38,155 nt of DNA from Timburyella sp030842085 (GCA_030842085.1 JAUUSE010000017.1:1-38155), one strand, 5' to 3'; positions 16,201-25,289 are shown, counted from the stretch's first letter. Program-made: numbers and translations. The notes: generated by a model from the letters alone, not told the origin.

Positions 16201-17496
16201 TTATGCTGTTATACCTTTCGTATCTGAATCTGCAGAATCTTTAAGTCGGGCCGGCTTTTTAGATTTATTGCCGCGCTCAATAATCGGAGATGCTTTCTCC
16301 GTTATGCACTTGTCGGTTATAACGACCTTTTCAACAGAAGCATCAGACGGAATATCAAACATTATATCCCCTAATACATCCTCTATAATAGATTTTATTC
16401 CTCTTGCTCCGGTTTTCTGGTCAATGGCTTTCTGTGCGGCCGCCTTAAGTGCCAAATCTTCGAACTCAAGCTTAACGCCGTCCATTTCAAATAAAGCCTG
16501 GTACTGCTTCACCACGGAATTTTTTGGCTCCACCATTATTCTTACAATGTCGTTTGCATCAAGCGGCTCCAAAGTAGTTATTACCGGCAGACGGCCTACC
16601 AGCTCCGGTATCATGCCAAAATGCATAATATCATGGCTGGTAACGTGCTTAAGATAATCTTTCTTTTCTTCCGCTTGCCCCTTCTTTATTTCCGCGCCAA
16701 AGCCTAGGGCGGACTTGCCCATTCGCTTTGATATAATCTGCTCTAACCCCTCAAATGCGCCGCCGCAGATAAACAGTATATTTGAAGTGTTTATCTGTAT
16801 AAACTCCTGCTGCGGATGCTTTCGGCCGCCCTGAGGAGGTACGTTGGATACCGTGCCTTCAAGTATTTTCAGCAGTGCCTGCTGCACGCCTTCACCGCTT
16901 ACATCTCTTGTTATTGACGGATTTTCCGACTTTCTGGAAATCTTGTCAATCTCATCAATATATATAATGCCGCGCTCGGCACGCTCTATATCATAGTCAG
17001 CAGCCTGAATAAGCCGCAGTAAGATATTTTCGACGTCTTCTCCGACATATCCCGCTTCCGTCAATGTTGTAGCATCGGTTATGGCAAATGGCACGTTTAA
17101 AAATCTTGCCAGCGTTTGAGCCAACAGCGTCTTTCCAACGCCGGTCGGGCCGAGCATAAGTATATTGCTCTTGCTTATTTCGACATCCTCAACGGTTGAA
17201 TATATCCGTTTATAATGATTATAAACGGCTACTGAAAGCGTCTTTTTTGCATTTTCCTGCCCTATTACATACTCGTCAAGATATTCTTTTATTTCTTTAG
17301 GCTTTGGTAGAAAAAAGTCTTCGTTCTTTTCAGATTTTCGCGCCGGCTTTACTCCGTCGTTTATTATATTGTAGCAAACGTCTATGCATTCATTGCAGAT
17401 AAATACTCCGTCTCCGGCAATAAGTCTGTCTACCTCATCCTGAGTCTTGCCGCAAAAGGAACATCTTATGTTTCTGTCTATAGTCATATCAGACAT
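16201..17496 (-). CDS. clpX: ATP-dependent Clp protease ATP-binding subunit ClpX
   Basis: ClpX is a AAA+ unfoldase that feeds substrates to ClpP. The 431-residue protein has the zinc-binding domain (Cys 12, 15, 34, 37 in CSFCG and CNEC), Walker A GPTGVGKT at 116-123, Walker B IIYIDEID at 177-184, the pore-loop context and the C-terminal small domain with TGARGIKSIIEDVLGDIMFD. IGF-loop-type residues (ALGFGAEI) for ClpP docking are present. The C-terminus is a charged tail (KSKKPARLKDSADSD). Only a weak ribosome binding site precedes the start; a second ATG lies three codons in. It follows clpP by 76 bp. Confidence 0.97.
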   Translation of the reverse strand: MSDMTIDRNIRCSFCGKTQDEVDRLIAGDGVFICNECIDVCYNIINDGVKPARKSEKNEDFFLPKPKEIKEYLDEYVIGQENAKKTLSVAVYNHYKRIYSTVEDVEISKSNILMLGPTGVGKTLLAQTLARFLNVPFAITDATTLTEAGYVGEDVENILLRLIQAADYDIERAERGIIYIDEIDKISRKSENPSITRDVSGEGVQQALLKILEGTVSNVPPQGGRKHPQQEFIQINTSNILFICGGAFEGLEQIISKRMGKSALGFGAEIKKGQAEEKKDYLKHVTSHDIMHFGMIPELVGRLPVITTLEPLDANDIVRIMVEPKNSVVKQYQALFEMDGVKLEFEDLALKAAAQKAIDQKTGARGIKSIIEDVLGDIMFDIPSDASVEKVVITDKCITEKASPIIERGNKSKKPARLKDSADSDTKGITA

Positions 17497-17572
17497 AAAT
17501 GTTAAGCTCAGCCTTTCTTACCCGCTCTTTTGCTCATTTAAAGCCGCATAGCGGGAATATCATTTGTTATAA

Positions 17573-18157
17573 TTAGCGGTGTGTAAACACCTTGTCAATA
17601 AGGCCATACTCAGCCGCCTCCTGAGCTGACATGAAATTATCGCGCTCAGTATCTATCGCTATTTGCTCTATCGGCTTGCCGGTGCGCTCAGCAAGTATTG
17701 CATTAAGCTTTTCCCTTGTGCGTTTTATGTGGTCGGCATGTATTATAACATCTGTCGCCTGTCCCTGCGCGCCGCCTAACGGCTGATGTATCATTATCTC
17801 ACTGTTTGGCAGTGCAAAGCGCTTGCCCTTTGCACCCGCCGCCAGCAGGAATGCGCCCATGCTTGCCGCCATGCCCATACATATTGTAGACACGTCGCAT
17901 TTAATATACTGCATGGTGTCGTATATTGCAAGTCCTGCAGAAACTGAGCCGCCGGGGCTGTTGATGTAAAGGCTTATGTCTTTATCCGGGTCCTGCCCCT
18001 CAAGATAAAGAAGCTGCGCTATAACAAGGCTTGCCGTAGCATCGTTTACCTCGTCGGACAGCATAACTATTCTGTCATTTAAAAGGCGGGAAAAAATATC
18101 ATAAGACCTTTCGCCTCTGCTTGTTTGCTCAACAACATATGGTACTAAACTACTCAT
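17573..18157 (-). CDS. clpP: ATP-dependent Clp protease proteolytic subunit ClpP
   Basis: ClpP forms the tetradecameric serine protease barrel. From the chosen ATG it has 194 residues with the catalytic triad Ser99 (GMAASMGAF), His124 (MIHQPLGGAQG) and Asp173 (TERDNFMS). The N-terminal axial-loop region SSLVPYVVEQTSRGERSYDI is intact, so no long propeptide is needed. GGAGG is 11 bases before the ATG, slightly far; upstream in-frame GTG/TTG codons are alternatives. It sits between tig and clpX, a common arrangement. Confidence 0.97.
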   Translation of the reverse strand: MSSLVPYVVEQTSRGERSYDIFSRLLNDRIVMLSDEVNDATASLVIAQLLYLEGQDPDKDISLYINSPGGSVSAGLAIYDTMQYIKCDVSTICMGMAASMGAFLLAAGAKGKRFALPNSEIMIHQPLGGAQGQATDVIIHADHIKRTREKLNAILAERTGKPIEQIAIDTERDNFMSAQEAAEYGLIDKVFTHR

Positions 18158-18448
18158 ATTGAGTAACACCTCCAAATTATATTTATATTATAGTCATTTT
18201 TTAAAATTTTAACGCTTTATTTTTATATCCATCGTCAATTCCGTAAGAGCTGATTTTCATAACTCTCTTATAGCGCTGGATAAATATAAACACTAAACAG
18301 GACAAAATAGCCGGCTTATAAAACCGAGACAAATATTGCGGCATACAGGCAGCAATATAATAATATGAAGTTGCAGCTTGTCATACAACAAGATTTGCTT
18401 TTACAGCTTTTAGCTTTATGCATTTGTCTTTAATATTATAAACAAAGT
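18158..18448. other. tig-clpP intergenic spacer
   Basis: An A+T-rich spacer of about 290 bp. A TATAAT at about 18188-18193 (minus strand, in GACTATAATATAA) could be the -10 of a clpP promoter, but the -35 is poor. No CtsR-type direct repeat is obvious, and no gene is seen. Confidence 0.4.
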
Positions 18449-18482
18449 CCGGCCGCCAAAATATTATCTTTAAGGCGGCCGG
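18449..18482 (-). terminator. GC-rich hairpin downstream of tig
   Basis: A 9-bp perfect GC stem (CCGGCCGCC and GGCGGCCGG) lies 46 bp beyond the tig stop, followed on the minus strand by a weak T-rich tract (ACTTTGTTTATAAT). It probably terminates or attenuates transcription between tig and clpP. Confidence 0.6.
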
Positions 18483-18527
18483 GTACAGCGACACTACCGT
18501 GCGCTGCAATTTAATCCAAATTAAATT

Positions 18528-20051
18528 TTATTTGTCGCTGTCCTCGGTCTTTTTAGCAGCCGTCTTCTTGGCAGTTGATTTTGCTGCGCTGCTCTTTGCC
18601 GCCGGCTTATCAGACTTTTCGTCTGCTTTCTCAGCAGCTTTAGCAGATTTCGCAGACGTCTTTTTTGCCGCTGGCTTGTCGTCCGACTTTGCATCGGATT
18701 TAGCACTTGACGCTGATTTTGCAGACTTCTTAGCAGTGCTCTTCTGAGTTTTTGCCTCGGCGTCCGCTGCGTCAACAAGCTCGGCAGATGTCTTAACAAG
18801 CTCCATTGCCTTTCCTACGGCCAAGTCGCCCTTAACCTCATACGCCGGTATAACCGACTTAACTCTTGCTTCGCTTACATTATATACGCCGGCAAGACGC
18901 TTATATTCAGCCTCTGTCTCCTCATCTGACGGATAGAGGTTTTCAAGCTTCGCAATTTTTTCCAGCGCAAGTCTCAGCTTAACCTGACGCTCAGCCTGTG
19001 CGCGGAAACTTTCACGGAAGTCTTTCTCCTCAGCGCCAGTATACTTAAGATAATCCTTAAGTGTCATGCCCTGCATCTGCAGCCGGTAATCAAAGTCGCG
19101 GACATTTTCGTCTATCCTTGTCTCAAACATTACATCCGGAATTTCCGCCTTGAGAGAATCAATAAGCTGGTCAACAAGCTGAAGCTCTACTTTATCCTCA
19201 GACTCATGCTCCTTGCGGTGCTCAGCCTTGTGCTTAATGTCAGCTTTCAGCTCGTCAAGAGTATCAAACTCGCTTACATCCTTGCAGAACTCATCGTCAA
19301 TAACGGGAAGCTCTTTCTCTTTTATCTCATGCAGCTTTATTTTAAACACTGCCGGCTTGCCCTTAATTTCCTCCGCGTGATAATTCTCCGGGAAAGTCAC
19401 GTTTACATCAAATTCCTCGCCGGCGTCTTTATCCTCCATCTGCTCTTCAAAGCCCGGAATAAACGAGCCAGAGCCAAGCTCCAATGTGTAGTTTTCGGCC
19501 TTGCCGCCGTCAAACGGCTTGTCATCTATAAAGCCCTCAAAGTCAAATATAACGGTATCGCCCTTTTTAGATTTGCGGCCAGTTACCTCAACAAGCCTTG
19601 CATTGCGCTCAGCCATTTTATTCAGCTCTTCATTAATCTCTTCATCGCTTACCTCTGTGCTGCCGCGCTCTGCCTTAAGGCCCTTATATTCGCCTACCTC
19701 AACTTCCGGCTTAACTGTAAGAGTTACCTTAAACTCTGCACCCTCTTTGCCTATGGATATAAGGTCAAAGTCAATTTTGCCGCCGGCCGGCTCAAGCTCT
19801 GCTTCCTCCAATGCGGCGTTTACCGCAGAGGGATATAAGTCATTGAGCGCATCCTCATAAAATACGTTTTCACCATACATTCTTTCAACTATGCTGCGCG
19901 GAGCCTTGCCCTTTCTGAAGCCCGGCACGCTTATCTTCTTAGATTCACGGCGGAACACTCTTGCAATCGCCGCCTCAAACTCGTCCGCAGGAATGGAAAT
20001 TTCAAGTTCATACCTGTTAGTTTCAACATTGTTCTTATTCTTGAGTATCAT
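18528..20051 (-). CDS. tig: Trigger factor with Lys/Ala-rich C-terminal tail
   Basis: Trigger factor is the ribosome-bound chaperone and peptidyl-prolyl isomerase for nascent chains. The N-terminal ribosome-binding domain carries the signature GFRKGKAPRSIVERMYG at 44-60. The FKBP-type PPIase domain spans about 150-250 (KGDTVIFDFEGFIDDKPFDG, SFIPGFEEQM), followed by the helical chaperone domain up to about 428. Residues 429-507 are an extra low-complexity tail of Lys, Ala, Ser and Asp resembling histone H1-like tails, absent from standard trigger factors of about 430 residues. The start follows AGGAGGACAGAAA. It heads the tig-clpP-clpX cluster. Confidence 0.97.
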   Translation of the reverse strand: MILKNKNNVETNRYELEISIPADEFEAAIARVFRRESKKISVPGFRKGKAPRSIVERMYGENVFYEDALNDLYPSAVNAALEEAELEPAGGKIDFDLISIGKEGAEFKVTLTVKPEVEVGEYKGLKAERGSTEVSDEEINEELNKMAERNARLVEVTGRKSKKGDTVIFDFEGFIDDKPFDGGKAENYTLELGSGSFIPGFEEQMEDKDAGEEFDVNVTFPENYHAEEIKGKPAVFKIKLHEIKEKELPVIDDEFCKDVSEFDTLDELKADIKHKAEHRKEHESEDKVELQLVDQLIDSLKAEIPDVMFETRIDENVRDFDYRLQMQGMTLKDYLKYTGAEEKDFRESFRAQAERQVKLRLALEKIAKLENLYPSDEETEAEYKRLAGVYNVSEARVKSVIPAYEVKGDLAVGKAMELVKTSAELVDAADAEAKTQKSTAKKSAKSASSAKSDAKSDDKPAAKKTSAKSAKAAEKADEKSDKPAAKSSAAKSTAKKTAAKKTEDSDK

Positions 20052-20200
20052 TTTCTGTCCTCCTGTAATTGCTCATGTACAGGGTATTGTATCATATTTC
20101 CGTACATATTTCCATACTAAAATAAAGATATTTGCCGTCATTATACTGCTTTTTAATGAAAAAATCAAAATATATTTGTTTTTTGATGCAAATTTTCGAG

Positions 20201-20887
20201 TTAGTTCACTCTAAACGGCATAAATTTAAGATAATCGGCGGATATAAGCTTAAACTCAATTCCTTTATAATCTCCCTCAAATGCACGCCTGCTTTTAAAA
20301 GACACGCCGTGTATATGACCATAGTAACAGCGTTTTATTTTATAATCAAGCAGCACCTGCATAATCTCGTCCACTACCAAATCGCCTGCTATTGGCGGAT
20401 AATGCAGAAACGCAACCGGCTCTCCGCCTAAAGCTATCGCCGATTTTATCGACGCTTCAAGCCGGCCGGCTTCGCGCAGTATCACCTTTTTAGATGCCTC
20501 GCCGTCATAGAACCAGCCCCTTGTGCCGCAAACAGCTATATCTCCCACTCTTTTGGCGGAGTTATGCAAAAACTCTATGCTGTCAAAGCCCTTGTCCTGC
20601 AAAAATATATTGAGCTTTGACATTGTCTGCCACCACAAGTCATGGTTTCCCTTGAATATGAGCTTCTTGCCCGGCAGATTATGTATAAATCTCAAATCGG
20701 CTTCTGCCTGCTCAAGCTTCATCGCCCATGAAATGTCGCCGGGAATAACAACGGTGTCGCTGTCAGATACCGTATCATTCCAATTTTTTTCAATTTTTTC
20801 TGTATAATTTTCCCAGCCCTTAAATATTTCCATGCTTTTATCTGTACTAAGCGATAAATGCAAATCGGCTATTGTAAAAAGCGACAT
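20201..20887 (-). CDS. Metallophosphoesterase (calcineurin-like)
   Basis: The 228-residue soluble protein has the full two-metal phosphoesterase signature: DLH at 8-10, GDISW at 50-54, GNHD at 80-83, an isolated His in FLHYPP, and GHIHG near 195-199. The family covers nucleotidases, phosphodiesterases and protein phosphatases, so the substrate cannot be told. AAGGAAG lies seven bases before the ATG. It is 149 bp upstream of tig on the same strand and may be cotranscribed; it is divergent from the DUF1540 gene. Confidence 0.88.
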   Translation of the reverse strand: MSLFTIADLHLSLSTDKSMEIFKGWENYTEKIEKNWNDTVSDSDTVVIPGDISWAMKLEQAEADLRFIHNLPGKKLIFKGNHDLWWQTMSKLNIFLQDKGFDSIEFLHNSAKRVGDIAVCGTRGWFYDGEASKKVILREAGRLEASIKSAIALGGEPVAFLHYPPIAGDLVVDEIMQVLLDYKIKRCYYGHIHGVSFKSRRAFEGDYKGIEFKLISADYLKFMPFRVN

Positions 20888-20969
20888 TTATATTCTTCCT
20901 TAAAATTAAAAAATTCCTGCAATATTTTATAAAACAGGGGCAAAAATAAAAATGAAAGGAGTGTTCAAA

Positions 20970-21146
20970 ATGAATAATACAAATAAAACTGGCTGTCATA
21001 CTATAAGCGGAATTAAATGCGAGGTCAAAAACTGCAAATATCACGACGGCAATCATTGCTGCGAGGCTGGAAGCATAGAAGTCGGACCTACAAGTGCAAA
21101 AACAATAAGCGAAACAGTATGCCAGACGTTTAGTGCAAAAAACTAA
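20970..21146 (+). CDS. Small Cys-rich DUF1540 protein
   Basis: The 58-residue protein has the DUF1540 pattern: CHTISGIKCEVKNCKYHDGN, CCEAGSIEVG and a final ETVCQTF, with six or more cysteines that probably bind a metal. DUF1540 proteins are common in Clostridia and their function is not known. AAGGAG lies eight bases before the selected ATG; a further ATG six codons upstream overlaps that site. It is a single-gene unit ending in a terminator. Confidence 0.87.
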   Translation: MNNTNKTGCHTISGIKCEVKNCKYHDGNHCCEAGSIEVGPTSAKTISETVCQTFSAKN

Positions 21147-21196
21147 GTTTAAATCTCTATAATTATAAAACAATTTCCCTTAAAAGTAAATTTATT

Positions 21197-21220
21197 TAAG
21201 CCGGCTTTTTAGCCGGCTTA
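21197..21220 (+). terminator. Terminator after the DUF1540 gene
   Basis: A 10-bp perfect stem (TAAGCCGGCT and AGCCGGCTTA) with a 4-base T loop, followed by TTTAATTAAAT, 50 bp downstream of the stop. Confidence 0.8.
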
Positions 21221-21248
21221 TTTAATTAAATCAAAATTATTTTATGTA

Positions 21249-21277
21249 TTGATTATTCTTTTAACTTTAAGTATATT
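21249..21277 (+). promoter_or_regulatory. Probable promoter of the SGNH hydrolase gene
   Basis: TTGATT, 17 bp, TATATT, in an A+T-rich stretch about 95 bp before the start codon. Confidence 0.5.
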
Positions 21278-21372
21278 TATATTAAATATTTTAAAGAAAA
21301 TATTAATACCTCATCACTAATTATATATCAAAAAAATCTATTTTATAGATTATTTGAAAGGAGCAATAAAGC

Positions 21373-22428
21373 ATGTCAGATGTAAGAAATATTCCGCACC
21401 TTGCCGCACTTGCCGACGATTATGGCATACACAGCATAAACATCTTCGGCGACAGCATATCTCACGGTGCCGGCGCACCGATTATTTACGAGGAAAGCTA
21501 TGCCGCTATAGTAAGAAATTCAATAAATCATCTTTATAGCGGAGTAAACTATGGATATGCCTCCATGATGTCAACGCTTTGGCCGGGCGGCAAGCTGCGC
21601 TGCTCGGAAATACACGAAATACAGCTCAGTCAGGAAGCCGGCGGTTATTCACTGGGTCACGACGACAAGCACTGGTCCCGCGACGTTCACGGCAAGCACA
21701 TCGGCGGCTGTGCAATGTATTCGGATGTCGCCGGCGCAAACCTTATGGTTCACCTTGCAAAAGAATTTAATTATATGTGCGTATATTATTTGTCAGGCAG
21801 CGACAAAGGCACTTTTGACGTATACGACGACAATGGTATTATGTTAAGCGTCGATGCTTGCAGCAGTCTTCCTGCTGAAAAGCGCACGGCCTTTATTGAT
21901 ATAAGCGGCCGCGGTGTTGCTTCTCCGTTTTTTATTAAAAATACCACTGCAGATTCCGGCAAAAATATATACATAACCGGCATTGCCTATTATAATGACC
22001 CTGAAAGCTTTACGCTCAACAATTATTCGCTCGGCGGCCGCTGCTTCCATTATCAGGAGCCGTACGTATTAAAAGAAGCTTGCCAGACAAGCACACTTAT
22101 ATTCGGACTTGGATATAACGACGCCACATTTGCCCCTAATCAGACGGAGCTGTTTGCGCAAAAGGCCGATATCGTCATAAACGAAGTCAATAAAAATCAC
22201 ACGTCGCTGTATGTTTTAGATTATGTCTGGAATTATCCCGAGGACAACTTTTTTAAAAAAGAGCTTCGCAGGATTGTATCGCAGACAAACGGCAAGCTCG
22301 TTGACATGACGGCAGATATGAACGGCAAAAAAGACTTGTTTGTAGACGATGCCCATCCGACAACTGCCGGTCACCGTATGATAGCCGAACAGCTGCTTAA
22401 AGCGATGAATATTCCTGTATTTATGTAA
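21373..22428 (+). CDS. SGNH/GDSL-like hydrolase
   Basis: The 351-residue protein has the SGNH block I motif IFGDSISHGAGAP with candidate nucleophile Ser28, and block V DDAHPTTAGH near 327-336 supplying the Asp-His pair. Block III may be GLGYNDATFAP near 246-256, with Asn250 in the oxyanion hole. The 40-230 insert is beta-rich. There is no signal peptide or membrane segment, so it is likely cytoplasmic. Families of this type hydrolyse esters, for example acetylated sugars; the substrate is unknown. The start has GAAAGGAG nine bases upstream. It appears monocistronic. Confidence 0.82.
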   Translation: MSDVRNIPHLAALADDYGIHSINIFGDSISHGAGAPIIYEESYAAIVRNSINHLYSGVNYGYASMMSTLWPGGKLRCSEIHEIQLSQEAGGYSLGHDDKHWSRDVHGKHIGGCAMYSDVAGANLMVHLAKEFNYMCVYYLSGSDKGTFDVYDDNGIMLSVDACSSLPAEKRTAFIDISGRGVASPFFIKNTTADSGKNIYITGIAYYNDPESFTLNNYSLGGRCFHYQEPYVLKEACQTSTLIFGLGYNDATFAPNQTELFAQKADIVINEVNKNHTSLYVLDYVWNYPEDNFFKKELRRIVSQTNGKLVDMTADMNGKKDLFVDDAHPTTAGHRMIAEQLLKAMNIPVFM

Positions 22429-22846
22429 ACTAAATTTAGATTTGTATTCATTTAATAAACATCTACCGGGCAAAGTCGGGGGTATTTACTATGCGGGCAA
22501 AGCCCTCTGTTCTTCGCGGATGCGTAAAACGCATAATACAGTCTGCCCGTCCCGCTCAGGCTGCTGCTTGCTACCCGTGAAAGGGCCGGTCTTGCTCATC
22601 GCCAGCAGTTCGCTTAATTCCTCTTTCAATTGCTTCGCAGTGCATTTTAATATGCGGACGGCAAAATTGCCCGCCGCATCCACGCAGTGCCTGCGGTGCC
22701 GAACTCCCGGCCTCGATATTTCTATTTTCGATCCACATTTTTCATATTCATTTCGTATATGGCAGACTATTTATGTCGCTTAGACGCATTAGAATGCCCG
22801 CCATCGACATAGACTTCCTAAAGCCACTGGCCTATCCACTATACCA
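22429..22846. other. Gene-poor region rich in stem-loops
   Basis: No confident gene is seen. Several hairpins occur: ATGCGT/ACGCAT (22523-22537), ATGCGG-CGG/CCG-CCGCAT (about 22653-22680) and TATGTCG/CGACATA with an inner GCATT/AATGC (22770-22812). A minus-strand frame of about 90 codons is open from about 22760 down to a TAG at 22489, with plausible codon choice (internal MSKTGPFTGSKQQPERDGQT), but its only usable start is an internal GTG at 22683 with no ribosome binding site. It may be a gene remnant or a structured repeat. Confidence 0.4.
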
Positions 22847-22874
22847 AAAGACCGTCTGCAAACAGACGGTCTTT
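22847..22874. terminator. Strong symmetric hairpin
   Basis: A perfect 12-bp stem, AAAGACCGTCTG and CAGACGGTCTTT, with a CAAA loop. It is terminator-like on either strand, although the T tracts are short and inside the stem. It lies 418 bp after the SGNH hydrolase gene. Confidence 0.55.
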
Positions 22875-23683
22875 ATACTATCTAAAGCATAGTACCATAT
22901 TAATCTTCTCCTGCTTTCTGCATGCAAGCCGGCGATATTTTCGCAAGCTGCTTTGCAGTGGCGTAAAAGATGCATCATAAGTGAACTTCGCGCTGCAAAT
23001 TCATTGCCAATAACCATTAATTGCCCTCGGCCGCGCTGAGGGCTTTGTTATTGAGCTGTAAATCAAAATCATCAGTGAACTTATGATATGCACAGGCCAT
23101 GGAATAGCCAAATAGGGACTTAGTCCATTAAGTGTTACCGAACAATGCCATAGCATCACTTGCTCTGCTACCCGCAAACGTATTCTACCAAATATCGGCA
23201 GTCCATGCAATTAACCGCTTATCGCTGCTGTATGCTTTTGTTTTGCAAATGTCGGCTTTCCTTTTAAAATCATTTCACTAAAGCTTTTTCTTCCAAGTAC
23301 GGCCTGAGAGCTTTTTTCTTAAACCGCAAATGTAAAAGCGGCATAGCCAAAGCTACGCCGTTTTATAAAATATATTTAATACTGTGATATCCGCCGCCGT
23401 TTGGCTGCCATTTCTCCTACCGGATGCAGCGGGCGGCATTACTCACAAACCAGTTAAATAAATACAGATAATATTTCGCTATCGCGCTGCCGTAAAGACG
23501 GCCAACCGTATTGCCGGCTCATTGCACTCAGCTAATATGCATTATTTTCGCCTTGCCGCCGGCAAAAGGAAAATTACCTATTTCACATTACTGCTTTTCG
23601 CCGAATATTTGTCAGCAGACCATCATTACCGATATTTAACATGGTTTATTGCATATTTACTCACACGGCGCTGCCGGAGTTTT
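22875..23683. other. Long intergenic region upstream of the thrC 3' end
   Basis: About 810 bp without a convincing gene. A terminator-like hairpin GCCCTC/GAGGGC is at 23023-23043, followed by TTTGTT. A hairpin (CGGC-TAGC/GCTA-GCCG, one mismatch) flanked by AAAAG and TTTTATAAAA is at 23339-23360 and may end thrC transcripts from the right. A small GCCGT/ACGGC hairpin is near 23490. Open frames here lack ribosome binding sites. Confidence 0.4.
23339..23360. terminator. Terminator-like hairpin downstream of thrC
   Basis: The stem CGGC-a-TAGC/GCTA-c-GCCG with loop CAAA is followed by TTTTATAAAA on plus and CTTTTACATTT on minus. It could stop convergent transcripts from either side. Confidence 0.5.
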
Positions 23684-25186
23684 TTACTCCCTATTCAAAA
23701 GGTAATCTACTATCTTTTGCGCCATATTTTCAGACGTGCATGTTTCGTTAAACCGCACCGGCTTCGACTTAAGAGCAGCCAGCGACTGAGGAATTTTAAC
23801 TCCCGAAACATTATTAAGCTCATACAGCCTGTCAAACTCGTCGCCGTCAGCCTTTTTACCAAGCGCTTTAAGCACGCTCGTCGGGAATTTGTACGGGCTT
23901 GCGGTGGATGCTATAACCGTCGTCGTGGCATCGCCCGTCTCAGCCGCATATTTTTCATATACTCCTATCGCAACGGCAGTGTGCGTATCACACAAGTAAT
24001 TATATTTTTCAAAGCATTCTTTTATCACGCCGAATGTACCCTCGTCGCCCATATATCCGGCGTAGAAAAGCGACTGCATTCTTTTAAGGCATTTATCGCT
24101 TACATTATATACTCCATCCCTCTGAAGTGCGGACATATAGTTCTTTATAATACCGTCGTCGTTGTCCTCAAGCCCATAAAGCAGACGCTCAAGGTTGCTC
24201 GAAATAAGTATATCCATAGACGGAGAGGCGGTGACATAGAAGTCGCGCCTTTTGTCATATGTCCCGCTGTTTATAAAGTCGGTAAGCACCTTGTTTTTAT
24301 TTGAGGCACAGATAAGCTTAGCTATTGGCACGCCCATGCGCATGGCATAATATGCCGCAAGAATATTGCCGAAATTACCCGTTGGGACAACAACATTAAA
24401 TTTGTCTCCCTTTGAAATTTTACCCGACGCCAGCAAATCGCAGTAGGCAGAAACATAATAGACTATCTGCGGTACAAGCCGGCCCCAGTTTATCGAGTTT
24501 GCCGAAGAAAGCTGAATATTGTCCGCTGCCAGAGTATTCTTTATCTTTTCATCCGTAAAGATTTTTTTAACGCCCGTCTGCGCATCGTCAAAATTGCCGT
24601 TTATTGCAAACACCCTAACATTGGCGCCCTCTTGAGTAACCATCTGCATCTTCTGCAGCATGCTCACGCCCTCGCCCGGGTAAAAGACCACAACTTTAGT
24701 GCCGTCAACATCTTTAAAGCCTTCCAGCGCCGCTTTGCCGGTATCTCCCGAGGTGGCCACCAATATCGCAGTAGTTTTGCCGGGCGACACCTTCTGCGCA
24801 GATTTTGTAAGCAGATGCGGCAGCAGCTGCAGCGCCATATCCTTAAAGGCGCATGTCGGACCATGCCACAGCTCCAAAATATTTACATTGTCATACAGCG
24901 TCTGCATGTTGGCCGGATTTTCAGTGTCAAACTTATTCGCACCGTATGCTGCGCTCACGCAGTCCTCTATCTCACTATCAGTAAAATCAGTCAGAAAACG
25001 GCGTAAAATATCAACAGCACGGCCGTTATAATCATAAGACGCCAGCCTGTCAAAATCATCATCCGTCAGCGTTGGCAAAAACGCCGGAACAAAAAGTCCG
25101 CCTTCATCGGATATTCCCTGCGCTATAGCCTGCGCTGCCGTCACTTCCTTAAGCGAGTCGCGGGTGCTTTTATACAACATGTTCAA
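23684..25186 (-). CDS. thrC: Threonine synthase
   Basis: This PLP enzyme converts O-phosphohomoserine to threonine. The 500-residue protein belongs to the long class of threonine synthases. Visible motifs are STRDSLKEVTAAQAIAQGIS at the start, the PLP lysine in GPTCAFKDMALQ (Lys115), ATSGDTGKAALEGF, SANSINWGRLVPQIVYY, the phosphate-binding VPTGNFGNILAAYYA, and STASPYKFP near the end. A TTG start nine bases after AGGAG is used; the ATG two codons later is the alternative. A near-consensus promoter precedes it, and no other threonine genes are nearby. Confidence 0.96.
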   Translation of the reverse strand: MNMLYKSTRDSLKEVTAAQAIAQGISDEGGLFVPAFLPTLTDDDFDRLASYDYNGRAVDILRRFLTDFTDSEIEDCVSAAYGANKFDTENPANMQTLYDNVNILELWHGPTCAFKDMALQLLPHLLTKSAQKVSPGKTTAILVATSGDTGKAALEGFKDVDGTKVVVFYPGEGVSMLQKMQMVTQEGANVRVFAINGNFDDAQTGVKKIFTDEKIKNTLAADNIQLSSANSINWGRLVPQIVYYVSAYCDLLASGKISKGDKFNVVVPTGNFGNILAAYYAMRMGVPIAKLICASNKNKVLTDFINSGTYDKRRDFYVTASPSMDILISSNLERLLYGLEDNDDGIIKNYMSALQRDGVYNVSDKCLKRMQSLFYAGYMGDEGTFGVIKECFEKYNYLCDTHTAVAIGVYEKYAAETGDATTTVIASTASPYKFPTSVLKALGKKADGDEFDRLYELNNVSGVKIPQSLAALKSKPVRFNETCTSENMAQKIVDYLLNRE

Positions 25187-25289
25187 GCTTCATTTCTCCT
25201 AAATATTTTTATTTTTAATGCCGCTGCAATTTTATGTACCGGTTTGCTGCGAGCATTCTCTATAAATTTAACATCAATTCACCGCTAAC

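Noticed and set aside
20847..21173. 108-codon minus-strand frame opposite the DUF1540 gene
   Set aside because: It overlaps the clear Cys-rich DUF1540 gene on the other strand and the metallophosphoesterase start; it has no ribosome binding site.
23001..23210. 69-codon hydrophobic minus-strand frame
   Set aside because: No ribosome binding site, unusual codon use and an overlap with a terminator-like hairpin make a gene unlikely.
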